Below are positions 1-9,202 of a stretch of DNA of 43,145 nucleotides, piece by piece. The notes beneath the pieces were generated by a model. It searched no databases, was not told where the DNA came from, and was given only the letters and a program-made list of their open reading frames with translations. Positions within the stretch are counted from its first letter, which is position 1. Each line of letters opens with the position of its first letter. The stretch covers positions 1-43,145 of the forward strand of contig CANRPR010000012.1 in assembly GCA_947632535.1 (NCBI GenBank), read 5' to 3'. This DNA comes from an uncultured Clostridia bacterium. Its GTDB lineage: Bacteria; Bacillota; Clostridia; TANB77; CAG-508. Position numbers and translations under genes: made by a program.

Positions 1-2
1 AT

Positions 3-164
3 TTAAGTACATATAAAGAAACAAAAGAAGATGAATTAACAAGAATTATCAAAAACATAACTGATTTTGATAATATTGATAAAGAAACAATGGTTAGTTT
101 AATTAATAGAATTGAAATAATAGATTCGGAGACTATAAAGATATATTATAAGTTTTCCGAATAA
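3..164 (+). CDS. C-terminal end of a large serine recombinase (partial at window edge)
   Basis: Frame 3 reads LSTYKETKEDELTRIIKNITDFDNIDKETMVSLINRIEIIDSETIKIYYKFSE*, like the C-termini of large serine recombinases (LINRIEI...KIYYKF). Confidence 0.7.
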   Translation, partial: LSTYKETKEDELTRIIKNITDFDNIDKETMVSLINRIEIIDSETIKIYYKFSE

Positions 165-769
165 AAAATTTCTATCCCAAATGTAATTGTGCTTGGGATG
201 CAGACGATATTGATAGCATTTTAGATACATTATCTAAAAATCAAATACATATTACTTTTTTTATGGTTGGAGAATGGGTAGATAAATATCCAGAAGCAGT
301 AAAGAAAATCTATGAAGCAGGACACGAAATTGCTAATCATTCAGACACACATCCAAAAGTAAATAGTCTAAGCTATGACGAAAATGTAGAAGAAATAAAA
401 AAGTGTGCTGATAAAATTGAAAAAATAACTGGAAAAAGAACAACTTTATACAGAGGACCATATGGAGAATATAATAATACAGTAGTAAAAGCAGCTATGT
501 CAGAAAATCATATAGCTGTGCAGTGGTCATTAGACACACTAGACTATAATGGTCTAACAGGAGAAGAAATGTGGGCAAGGATAAATGGCAAACTCACAAA
601 TGGTAGTATTATCTTAATGCATAATGGAACAAAACATACTGCTGACAGTTTAGATAAGCTAATATACAATATAAAAGAAAAGGGTTTTAACATTGTTACA
701 GTTTCAGAACTAATATACAAAGAAAATTATACGATAGATATTAATGGAACACAAAAATTGGTAAAATAA
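164..769 (+). pseudogene. Polysaccharide deacetylase, 5'-truncated at the junction with the recombinase
   Basis: NCAWDADDIDSILDTLSKNQIHITFFMVGEWVDKYPEAVKKIYEAGHEIANHSDTHP... NodB-fold motifs (HSDTHP, RGPYGE). The homologous reading starts around 185, upstream of the listed ATG at 263, with no N-terminus. Confidence 0.75.
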
Positions 770-826
770 GTATAATAAAAATAAAATTACACATAATAAT
801 ATAAGAAAATAACAAGAGAAAGGAAT

Positions 827-1348
827 TTGTATACAATGACTTTTATAGGGGTTGTGTCACAAAAGGAAGATTTCTATGATATAGAGCAAAATATAAATAA
901 TAATTTGTTGAAAAAAAATAGTTTTATCAATATCAATAGTGAAAATATAGAAAGTATAAAGAATGTAAAATTTGAAACAGTATTAATATTAGATATAAAA
1001 AGTGTTAGAGAAAAATTACAATACTTAAAAATTATACTAAAACAATGTCAATATATACTAATTAATACTGATGCAAAGGAAAATTTGAAAGTATTGGAAG
1101 ATATAAATTCAAATGTTATCACCTTTGGGTTTAATAATAAATCTACTATAACAGCATCAAGCATTGAAGGAGAAAATATCCTTATATGTATTCAAAGGAG
1201 TATTTTAAATAAAAACAAGCAAGAAATAGAGCCACAAGAAATAAAAATAAGTGTAAAAAATAAAAATAATATATATAAAATAATGGGAATAATAGGCATT
1301 TTAGCGCTATACAGCAAACAAAAAATGGAAAAATTTTATAAAATTTAA
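827..1348 (+). CDS. Hypothetical protein
   Basis: ORF with TTG start after AGAGAAAGGAA RBS. Confidence 0.6.
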   Translation: MYTMTFIGVVSQKEDFYDIEQNINNNLLKKNSFININSENIESIKNVKFETVLILDIKSVREKLQYLKIILKQCQYILINTDAKENLKVLEDINSNVITFGFNNKSTITASSIEGENILICIQRSILNKNKQEIEPQEIKISVKNKNNIYKIMGIIGILALYSKQKMEKFYKI

Positions 1349-1357
1349 CATTTTATG

Positions 1358-1386
1358 TAGACAAAACCAAAAAAAGGTAGTATAAT
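1358..1386 (+). promoter_or_regulatory. Putative sigma-A promoter for the 1476 gene
   Basis: TAGACA - 17 nt - TATAAT. Confidence 0.55.
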
Positions 1387-1475
1387 GGAGATATGTGAGA
1401 AATTTATTCTAAAATATCTACTCAAAGAATAATATACAATAGATAAGTTAATAAAAGATAAGGGAGGAAAAAATA

Positions 1476-2180
1476 GTGAATATAAATTATTCAGAGAATA
1501 ACAATTTAACATTAGTAGGAAAGGTAGTAAGTGAAAAAAAATTTAGTCATGAAATTTATGGTGAAAAATTCTATTTGTTTGATATAGAAATCCCACGATT
1601 AAGCGAAATATCAGATATAATACCAGTTACAATTTCAGAAAGACTAATAGACGAAGAAAAATTATCAATAGGAGCAAGAGTATTAATAAAAGGTCAATTC
1701 AGATCATACAATAGCTATGAAAACGAAAAGAACAAATTAATATTAACAGTATTTGCAAAGGACATTGTATTTGAAAGTGAATTAAGTGAAGAAGAAAGAG
1801 AAGATATTAAAAAACAACAACTATCAAACGAAGTAATTTTAATGGGATATATTTGCAAAAAGCCAGTATATAGACAAACACCATTTGGTAGAGAAATAGC
1901 AGACATTTTAATAGCAGTTAATAGAGCATATAATAAATCAGATTATATACCTGCAATAGCTTGGGGAAGAACAGCAAGATTTTGCCAAAACATGGAACCA
2001 GGTACAGAAGTAAAAGTAGTAGGTAGAGTTCAATCAAGAAAATATGAAAAGAAACATGAAGACGGAACAGTAGAAAGTAAAACAGCATATGAACTTTCTA
2101 TAGGAAGCTTAGAAGTAGTAAACGAAAAAGAAAATTCAGAAGAGAGCAAAAAAGCATCTGACGAAGAAACAGCAGTGTAG
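1476..2180 (+). CDS. SSB/OB-fold protein with two OB-like segments
   Basis: C-terminal half NEVILMGYICKKPVYRQTPFGREIADILIAVNRAY...IPAIAWGRTARFCQNMEPGTEVKVVGRVQSRKY resembles SSB; N-terminal half LTLVGKVVSEKKF.. looks like a second OB fold. Confidence 0.7.
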   Translation: MNINYSENNNLTLVGKVVSEKKFSHEIYGEKFYLFDIEIPRLSEISDIIPVTISERLIDEEKLSIGARVLIKGQFRSYNSYENEKNKLILTVFAKDIVFESELSEEEREDIKKQQLSNEVILMGYICKKPVYRQTPFGREIADILIAVNRAYNKSDYIPAIAWGRTARFCQNMEPGTEVKVVGRVQSRKYEKKHEDGTVESKTAYELSIGSLEVVNEKENSEESKKASDEETAV

Positions 2181-2220
2181 TCCAAATAGGGACGGTTCTT
2201 TTTTGGACATTTAGTTCAAT
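2181..2220 (+). repeat. Dispersed repeat copy R1 (GGGACGGTTCTTTTTTGGAC core)
   Basis: tccaaatagggacggttcttttttggacatttagttcaat; same core as the other four copies. Confidence 0.85.
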
Positions 2221-2329
2221 TATGTTTGATTTGATATATAGAATCGCTTTGGATTTAGTAAAATTCAAGGTGATTTTTTTGCGTAAATGCACACAAATTA
2301 GGAATAAGACATATTATAATTAGAATAAA

Positions 2330-2650
2330 TTGATGTATAGGAGGAATGAGGCTATGTTTAATGGAGAATATAATGCGGCGCTTAATACGCCAATGGGTAC
2401 AATTAATGGAAAAATTATATTAAATAGCAGAGGAAATTTAGCAGAAGGTATTATTGAGATAATGGGGATGAGAAATACTTTTAAAGGAATGATGGTAAAA
2501 CCAAATGTAGCAAAATTTTCAGGAAATTTTAATACACCAATTGGCAACATAGAATATAATGCAATGTGCACGGTTATGAATGATATATTGGAATTATCTG
2601 CAAATACTAATAAAGGTAATTTCAAAATACATGGCAAAAGAAAATGCTAA
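2330..2650 (+). CDS. Hypothetical small protein
   Basis: 106-aa ORF with GGAGG-like RBS; repetitive TPMGTINGK / TPIGNIEYN pattern. Confidence 0.5.
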   Translation: MMYRRNEAMFNGEYNAALNTPMGTINGKIILNSRGNLAEGIIEIMGMRNTFKGMMVKPNVAKFSGNFNTPIGNIEYNAMCTVMNDILELSANTNKGNFKIHGKRKC

Positions 2651-2720
2651 TATGCAAAATAATGAATAAAATTAAAAAAATTGGACACCTTATAAATATA
2701 TATTTGTGAGGTGTTTTAAT

Positions 2721-2876
2721 TTGAAAGAAAATAAAGAAGGTCAAATAAGAGAAGATGCTACTAAATATGGGGAATTCATTTCATCATATTTTAATTGGAT
2801 AACACTAGAAGAACAGAAGGAAAATGCAAAAAGAATGCAGAAAATGACAAAAAATAATAAAAAAGAAAGAAAATAG
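2721..2876 (+). CDS. Small hypothetical protein (51 aa, TTG start)
   Basis: MKENKEGQIREDATKYGEFISSYFNWITLEEQKENAKRMQKMTKNNKKERK, preceded by GAGGTG. Confidence 0.45.
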   Translation: MKENKEGQIREDATKYGEFISSYFNWITLEEQKENAKRMQKMTKNNKKERK

Positions 2877-2968
2877 AAGAAAAAAAGAGTTAAATAAAAG
2901 AAAATATAATAATATTCTTCAAAAATGAAGTTTGAAAAGCGGACTGTATGGGTATATTATTATATAAA

Positions 2969-2985
2969 AATCAAAGAAAGTCAAA
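2969..2985 (+). promoter_or_regulatory. Putative CtsR operator (autoregulation)
   Basis: aaTCAAAgaaAGTCAAA fits the CtsR heptad repeat RGTCAAANANRGTCAAA; just upstream of the ctsR RBS. Confidence 0.6.
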
Positions 2986-3007
2986 GTCAAAAAAGGAGGA
3001 TGGCCAT

Positions 3008-3454
3008 ATGAGAATGTCAGATGTTATTGAAGAATTTATTAAAGAGTTATTAAAGGAAAATGACGAATATGTGGATATACAAAGAAATGTATTAGCAGAA
3101 CAGTTTAATTGTGTACCTTCGCAAATTAATTATGTGATACAAACCAGATTTAAGCCATCACAAGGATACTATGTAGAAAGTAAAAGAGGCGGAGGAGGAC
3201 ATATAAGAATAAAAAGGATTAATATATCTAATGAAAATTATCTAATGCATGTTATAACTAGTATGGCTGAAGAAATTACAGCACAAGAGGTTGATATTTA
3301 TATTAGCAATTTTTTAACATATAATATTATAAATGAAAATGAAGCAAAGTTATTAAAAGTTGCTACAAGTGATAATGTGTTAACTGTTCCGAATGAAATT
3401 AAAGATGGGCTTAGGTCAAATATCTTTAAGAACATGTTATTAAATTTAGTTTAA
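3008..3454 (+). CDS. ctsR: Transcriptional repressor CtsR
   Basis: MSDVIEEFIKELLKEN..VDIQRNVLAEQFNCVPSQINYVIQTRFKPSQGYYVESKRGGGGHIRI; ATG at 3008 has the AAGGAGG RBS (the ORF track starts at 2948). Confidence 0.92.
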   Translation: MRMSDVIEEFIKELLKENDEYVDIQRNVLAEQFNCVPSQINYVIQTRFKPSQGYYVESKRGGGGHIRIKRINISNENYLMHVITSMAEEITAQEVDIYISNFLTYNIINENEAKLLKVATSDNVLTVPNEIKDGLRSNIFKNMLLNLV

Positions 3455-3531
3455 AATCAAACAATCTGTAGGATAAGCAATTATATAATAGTCTTTTAAT
3501 ACTATAAATAATATATAAGGAGGAATTTAGT

Positions 3532-4077
3532 ATGTTGTGTGATAATTGTGGACAGAATGAGGCTAATGTTAAGTATACTCAAATTATAAATGGTGTAAAA
3601 AAGGAAATGCACCTTTGTGAAAAATGTAGTGAGGAATTAGGAATAGAGCATTTGGGGGTAAGTGATTTTAATTTTGACATACCAATGGATATGTCTAGCT
3701 TTTTTGCAAACTTCTTAGAGGAGGCTCAAAATGATTTCTTACCAAGTATTGGCGAAAAGAAAGAATTGAAATGTAATGAATGTGGAATGACATATGAGGA
3801 ATTTTTAAATACTGGTAAGTTTGGATGTGGTAATTGCTATAATGTTTTTTCGGAAAAAATAAATCCAATTTTAAAGAATATTCATAATGGAGATAGACAT
3901 ATCGGAAGAAAAGGAATTCCAAGTGCTACAAAAATTAATAATGAGTCGTCATATAAAGATGATTCTAAGGAGAGCGTAGAAGAAAAGTTGCAAAAGGATT
4001 TGAAACAAGCTATAAAGGAAGAAAGATATGAAGATGCAGCTAAAATTAGAGATGAAATTAAAAAGATTCAAAAGTAA
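3532..4077 (+). CDS. mcsA: McsA, zinc-finger / UvrB-UvrC motif protein
   Basis: CxxC motifs plus C-terminal LKQAIKEERYEDAAKIRDEIKKIQ; operon position. Confidence 0.9.
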   Translation: MLCDNCGQNEANVKYTQIINGVKKEMHLCEKCSEELGIEHLGVSDFNFDIPMDMSSFFANFLEEAQNDFLPSIGEKKELKCNECGMTYEEFLNTGKFGCGNCYNVFSEKINPILKNIHNGDRHIGRKGIPSATKINNESSYKDDSKESVEEKLQKDLKQAIKEERYEDAAKIRDEIKKIQK

Positions 4078-4107
4078 ATAATGAATTATATGAAAGGAGA
4101 GAAAATT

Positions 4108-5124
4108 ATGTTGAATTGGTATTTGCAAAGTGGGGAAAAGTCAGATGTAGTAATGAGTACACGAATTAGATTAGCAAGAAATTTGGCGGATTTTCCTTTT
4201 GTAGAAAAATGTAATAAAAATCAATTAAGAGATATACAAAAAGAGGTGAAAGAGGTTACACCAAGCATAGGATATGGCTTGAGATATATAGAATTGAAAG
4301 ATATGGACGACATAACAAAAATGTCTTTAGTGGAAAAACATATAGTAAGTCCAAATTTTGCCATGAATAAGGAACAAATTGGAGCAATTCTAATAAATGA
4401 CGAAGAAAATATTGCAATAATGGTGAATGAGGAAGATCACTTGAGAATTCAAGTGTTTGGCAGTGGGCTGGAATTGGAAAATTTAATGAATATAGCTATT
4501 GAAATTGATGAGAAACTTCAAAAGTTATTAAAATATTCATATAATGAAAAATATGGATTTTTAACGCAATGTCCAACAAATGTGGGAACGGGATTGAGGG
4601 CATCAGTTATGGCACATTTACCTGCGTTAACAGAAACCAGAAATATTGGTAAAATTTTGGAAATAATTACAAGTTTCGGAATGAATATTCGAGGCGTATA
4701 TGGAGAAGGAAGTACAGCTAGAGGCAATATGTATCAGATATCTAACAAGCAATCGTTAGGAATATCAGAAAGCGATATAATTAAAAACTTAAAAGTAATT
4801 ACGGATAAAGTAATAGAACACGAAAAAATGGCAAGAAAATATCTTCTAAAAAATGCGATAGATACAGAAGATAAGGTGTATAGAGCATTTGGAATTCTTG
4901 ATAATTGCAAGAAAATAACATCAGAGGAAGCAGAACAATTGATTTCAGATGTTAGGCTCGGTACAGATTTGGGAATTATAAAGGAATTAAATGACACTAA
5001 AGTAAATGAATTAGACCTTTATACAAAACCAGCAAATTTGCAAAAGTATTTGGGAAAACAATACAATTCGTATGAGCGTGATATAAAAAGAGCAGAAGTA
5101 ATTAAACAAATAATTGCAAAATAG
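4108..5124 (+). CDS. mcsB: Protein-arginine kinase McsB
   Basis: VVMSTRIRLARNLADFPF, TQCPTNVGTGLRASVMAHLPAL; guanido kinase family. Confidence 0.93.
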   Translation: MLNWYLQSGEKSDVVMSTRIRLARNLADFPFVEKCNKNQLRDIQKEVKEVTPSIGYGLRYIELKDMDDITKMSLVEKHIVSPNFAMNKEQIGAILINDEENIAIMVNEEDHLRIQVFGSGLELENLMNIAIEIDEKLQKLLKYSYNEKYGFLTQCPTNVGTGLRASVMAHLPALTETRNIGKILEIITSFGMNIRGVYGEGSTARGNMYQISNKQSLGISESDIIKNLKVITDKVIEHEKMARKYLLKNAIDTEDKVYRAFGILDNCKKITSEEAEQLISDVRLGTDLGIIKELNDTKVNELDLYTKPANLQKYLGKQYNSYERDIKRAEVIKQIIAK

Positions 5125-5144
5125 TTGATATATCAGCACATTTA

Positions 5145-5201
5145 GAGAAGCGTCCCAAAATGGACAAAATGTCCAAAAAAGAACCGTCCCCATTTGGACA
5201 G
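5145..5201 (-). repeat. Dispersed repeat copy R2
   Basis: agaagcgtcccaaaatggacaaaatgtccaaaaaagaaccgtccccatttggaca; between mcsB and clpC. Confidence 0.85.
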
Positions 5202-5221
5202 AAAAAGGAGGAAATTAAGTA

Positions 5222-7684
5222 ATGATGTATAAATTTACAAATAGTGCACAAAAGGCAATTGAATTTTCGAATGAGATTGCTAATGAGTTCGGACATAATT
5301 ATATAGGAACAGAGCATCTTTTATATGGATTGGTTAAGGAGGAAACAGGAGTTGCAAGTAAGGTTTTGGCTAATCAGGGTGTTACTCCAGAAAAGGTATG
5401 TAATGAAATTGAGGAGCTTATAGGAAAAGAGGAAAATAGGACTGAAGAGGAAACTACAGTTGGTTTTACACCAAGGACTAAAAGGGTAATTGAGAATGCT
5501 TTTAGGGAAGCTAAGAAACTTGGTACGGATTATATAGGAACAGAACATTTGCTAATAGGAATTATGCGAGAAGGGGATAGTGTTGCAGTAAGAATTATGT
5601 TAGATTTAGATGTAAATCCTCAAAAGTTATATAATGAATTGATTAAGGTTGTTAATGAAGACGAAAGCTCAAATAATGGTAATCAGGAAAGTGGTAAAGT
5701 AAATACTAAGAATTTTGGAAGCTATAATTCAACTACTACTTTAAATCAATATGGAACAGATTTGACTAAACAAGTTGTTGAGGGAAAATTGGATCCAATC
5801 ATAGGAAGAAAGGACGAAATTGAAAGAGTGATACAAATTCTTTCAAGAAGGACAAAAAATAATCCGTGTTTAATTGGAGAACCCGGAGTTGGTAAAACTG
5901 CTGTAGTGGAAGGATTAGCACAAAAAATTATTCAAGAGGATGTTCCGGAAATGTTGAAACACAAAAGAGTGGTAACTATAGATGTTTCAAGCATGGTGGC
6001 TGGTGCAAAATACAGAGGCGATTTTGAAGAGAGAATAAAGAAATGTTTAAATGAAGTAAAAAAGGCAGGAGATGTAATTTTATTTATAGATGAAATCCAT
6101 ACGATTGTTGGAGCAGGTTCAGCAGAAGGCGCTATTGATGCTGCTAATATATTGAAGCCTCTTTTAGCTAGAGGAGAGATACAATTAATTGGTGCAACAA
6201 CATTGAATGAGTATAGAAAATATATAGAAAAAGATGCGGCTTTAGAAAGAAGATTTAGCCCAGTAACAGTAAATGAACCAAGTTCTGAAGATACAATACA
6301 AATATTGCAAGGAATTAGAGATAAATACGAAGCACATCATAATATTAAAATAACGGATGAAGCAATAAATGCAGCTGTTGAAATGTCTGTTAGGTATATT
6401 AACGATAGATTTTTACCAGACAAGGCAATAGATTTGATTGACGAAGCTGCCTCTAGAGTTAAAATGAGAATGTATACTAGACCAGATAACTTAAAGAAAT
6501 TAGAGGAGCAAATAGAAACTACAAAAAACGAAAAAGAAAATAGTATAAAAGTTCAAGATTTCGAGAAGGCTGCAATGCTAAGAGATAAAGAGAAAAAATT
6601 AAAAGAAAAGTTGGAAAAGGAAAAAGAAAAATGGGACAACAAAAACACTAGAAGTGTTACATCTATTGGGGAAGAAGATATTGCAGGAGTAATTTCTAGT
6701 TGGACAGGAATTCCAGTACAAAGATTAACACAAGATGAAAATGAAAAGTTAAAAAATTTAGAAGAACTATTGCATAAAAGGGTTATAGGTCAAACAGAAG
6801 CTGTGTCAGCCATTGCAAAAGCAATTAGAAGGGGAAGAGTAGGTTTAAAAGATCCTAAAAGACCAATTGGTTCATTTATATTCTTAGGACCTACTGGAGT
6901 TGGTAAAACAGAATTATCAAAAGCATTAGCAGAAGTTTTATTTGGTAATGAAGATGCAATGATTAGGATAGATATGTCAGAGTATATGGAATCTCATTCT
7001 GTATCTAAATTAATAGGTGCACCTCCAGGATATGTTGGTTTTGACGATGCGGGACAGTTAACAGAGAAGGTTCGTAGGAAACCATATTGTGTTATATTAT
7101 TTGATGAAATAGAAAAAGCACATCCAGATGTAATGAATATGCTATTACAGATATTAGACGATGGAAGGTTGACAGATGCTCAGGGAAGAACGGTAAGTTT
7201 TAAAAATTCAGTTATAATTATGACTTCTAATGTGGGTGCAAGGTTCATTACAGAACAAAAGACTTTGGGATTTTCTAATAGGGAGTCAGGAAAGGAACAA
7301 GAAGAAAAACAATATGAAGAAAATAAAAAAGATATTATGTCTGAGCTAAAAAGGCAGTTTAAGCCAGAATTCATAAATCGTATAGACGAAATTATAGTGT
7401 TCCATAAATTAAATGATATGGAAATAAACCAAATCATTGATATCATGCTAAAAGAAGTAATAGATAGGCTAAAGGAAAATAATATTGAAATTGAAATAGA
7501 TACATCTGTAAAAGACCTAATTGCAAAAGCAGGAATTGATAAGGCTTATGGAGCAAGACCACTAAGGCGTACTATACAAAGCCTGTTAGAGGATAAACTC
7601 GCTGAAGAAATATTAGATGGCAAACTAAAAAGTGGAGATAAGAAAAAAGTGTTAGTTGAAAATGATAAAATTAAATTGGAATAA
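5222..7684 (+). CDS. clpC: ATP-dependent Clp protease ATP-binding subunit ClpC
   Basis: Clp N-domain repeats, two AAA modules (GEPGVGKTAVVEG, GPTGVGKTELSKALAE), UVR motif. Confidence 0.95.
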   Translation: MMYKFTNSAQKAIEFSNEIANEFGHNYIGTEHLLYGLVKEETGVASKVLANQGVTPEKVCNEIEELIGKEENRTEEETTVGFTPRTKRVIENAFREAKKLGTDYIGTEHLLIGIMREGDSVAVRIMLDLDVNPQKLYNELIKVVNEDESSNNGNQESGKVNTKNFGSYNSTTTLNQYGTDLTKQVVEGKLDPIIGRKDEIERVIQILSRRTKNNPCLIGEPGVGKTAVVEGLAQKIIQEDVPEMLKHKRVVTIDVSSMVAGAKYRGDFEERIKKCLNEVKKAGDVILFIDEIHTIVGAGSAEGAIDAANILKPLLARGEIQLIGATTLNEYRKYIEKDAALERRFSPVTVNEPSSEDTIQILQGIRDKYEAHHNIKITDEAINAAVEMSVRYINDRFLPDKAIDLIDEAASRVKMRMYTRPDNLKKLEEQIETTKNEKENSIKVQDFEKAAMLRDKEKKLKEKLEKEKEKWDNKNTRSVTSIGEEDIAGVISSWTGIPVQRLTQDENEKLKNLEELLHKRVIGQTEAVSAIAKAIRRGRVGLKDPKRPIGSFIFLGPTGVGKTELSKALAEVLFGNEDAMIRIDMSEYMESHSVSKLIGAPPGYVGFDDAGQLTEKVRRKPYCVILFDEIEKAHPDVMNMLLQILDDGRLTDAQGRTVSFKNSVIIMTSNVGARFITEQKTLGFSNRESGKEQEEKQYEENKKDIMSELKRQFKPEFINRIDEIIVFHKLNDMEINQIIDIMLKEVIDRLKENNIEIEIDTSVKDLIAKAGIDKAYGARPLRRTIQSLLEDKLAEEILDGKLKSGDKKKVLVENDKIKLE

Positions 7685-7742
7685 TTTGCGTTATTTTGTA
7701 TAATATGTTATAATTTGTAAAAAGTGCAAAAGAAGGTGTAAT

Positions 7743-8075
7743 ATGGTAATATTAAAACTAATATATGTAGCTATATTTGTAATTTTTACATTAGTTGTAA
7801 TAGCAATTATGCAAATTAGAATGTCAGGAATGAAAGTAAAAGATTTTTGGGGATTTATACAGGCCAATGAATTATTAGATAGATTATATGCCTTTTCAAA
7901 AAGATGTGATGCTTTAACTCCACAAGAACAAGTAATATTTTTAGGAGAAGCTGAAAAAGTATTTAATGCATTTGACAAAGTACCGAATGCATTGTGGGAA
8001 GAGGAGTATCAAAAATATTCTATTGTGCTTGACAAATATAAGGATATACGAGTAAAAAGATGGGTATCAAACTAA
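7743..8075 (+). CDS. Hypothetical protein with N-terminal TM helix
   Basis: 110-aa ORF with hydrophobic N-terminus. Confidence 0.5.
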   Translation: MVILKLIYVAIFVIFTLVVIAIMQIRMSGMKVKDFWGFIQANELLDRLYAFSKRCDALTPQEQVIFLGEAEKVFNAFDKVPNALWEEEYQKYSIVLDKYKDIRVKRWVSN

Positions 8076-8080
8076 AAATA

Positions 8081-8113
8081 TTAACCTAGAACTATTATCT
8101 AGGTTAACATTTT
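8081..8113 (+). terminator. Rho-independent terminator
   Basis: TTAACCTAGA-actatta-TCTAGGTTAA followed by T-run. Confidence 0.8.
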
Positions 8114-8123
8114 TTATATCACA

Positions 8124-8558
8124 CTATAAAAAGGTTTTTAACTGTTCGACATTATTCTCTTGCATTTTTACAAAAGTATTTAAAACATTTCTAATGTCCT
8201 CATCTACATCAGGATTATGATTTAGTAGTTTCCTACCTTCAATAATTCCCATTGTAGTTCCTTGAATTAATAAATCTGCGATGTGAGAATTACTCTTATC
8301 ATTCATGGTATTCATTTGAATACCTGTCCAACTCATTATTTTTGCACCAACATTATTATCGTCTGGAATTTCACCATATTTTTTGTAAATATTATTCAAA
8401 TTATCTAACACATCACTATATTGATTATATTGAAAGCTAAGATTATCTTTGAAGTTAATGTCTCCAACTTTTTCATAAACATATGAAATTGAATCCATTC
8501 CCATCTTTGCACCCTTGTGAACTTCATTTAAAACATTAATATTTGTCTTTTTATCCAT
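8124..8558 (-). CDS. Ferritin-like DUF2383-type protein
   Basis: MDKKTNINVLNEVHKGAKMGMDSISYVYEKV...; start moved to the ATG with AGGAG RBS. Confidence 0.55.
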   Translation of the reverse strand: MDKKTNINVLNEVHKGAKMGMDSISYVYEKVGDINFKDNLSFQYNQYSDVLDNLNNIYKKYGEIPDDNNVGAKIMSWTGIQMNTMNDKSNSHIADLLIQGTTMGIIEGRKLLNHNPDVDEDIRNVLNTFVKMQENNVEQLKTFL

Positions 8559-8718
8559 AAAAAACTCCTTTCTATGCGTATATAAATTTATTATTTGTAA
8601 AATAATAATATTTATACGATTTTTATAAATAATATTTGTGAAAATTGTATTGAAAGTCATTTCTTTTTATGATACCATTTGCAGTGAGATGTTATAATTT
8701 TTAATTTAAATTAAAGAA

Positions 8719-9141
8719 ATGAGGAAAAAAATGAAAGAGTTTTTTGCGATATTTAACGAATCATTTACTATGATACTTTATATTACAGTTTGTGTTATAC
8801 TTATTTTATGGATAGCATATGATATTTTAAATTTAATTATTAAGAGGAAAACATATGATACAGTAGAAGCTGAAGTATGCGAACATGAATTAATACCTAA
8901 AAAGAGTGTTGATGATAGCATAACATATCAAACAAAATTAAGATATGTTTATAATAATAAAGTGAATTATTACACAACTAAATGGGCAGCGAATTTTTTT
9001 ATTCCTAAAATAGGTGCAAAAAGAAAAATATATATAAATAAAAATGATTCGTCAAAGATTTATTATGTAGAAACAAAAATGTTTATTTTCTTTATATTGT
9101 TCAGAATAACCTTTTTTATACCATTATTTTACCAAAAATAA
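8719..9141 (+). CDS. Small membrane protein (DUF3592-like)
   Basis: TM helix at each end, beta-rich middle. Confidence 0.4.
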   Translation: MRKKMKEFFAIFNESFTMILYITVCVILILWIAYDILNLIIKRKTYDTVEAEVCEHELIPKKSVDDSITYQTKLRYVYNNKVNYYTTKWAANFFIPKIGAKRKIYINKNDSSKIYYVETKMFIFFILFRITFFIPLFYQK

Positions 9142-9202
9142 CATATCAAAATTAATTGACAAAAAGATTTAAAAAATATACAATAATAATAGGTGAAATC
9201 AA

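Noticed and set aside
1715-1906. Antisense ORFs opposite known genes (e.g. 1715-1906, 2320-2637, 4518-4727, 30350-30637)
   Set aside because: They shadow clear coding genes, show no RBS or family features, and reflect AT-rich composition.
2948-3007. ORF-track start of ctsR at 2948
   Set aside because: Overlaps the probable CtsR operator and lacks an RBS; ATG 3008 after AAGGAGG is better.
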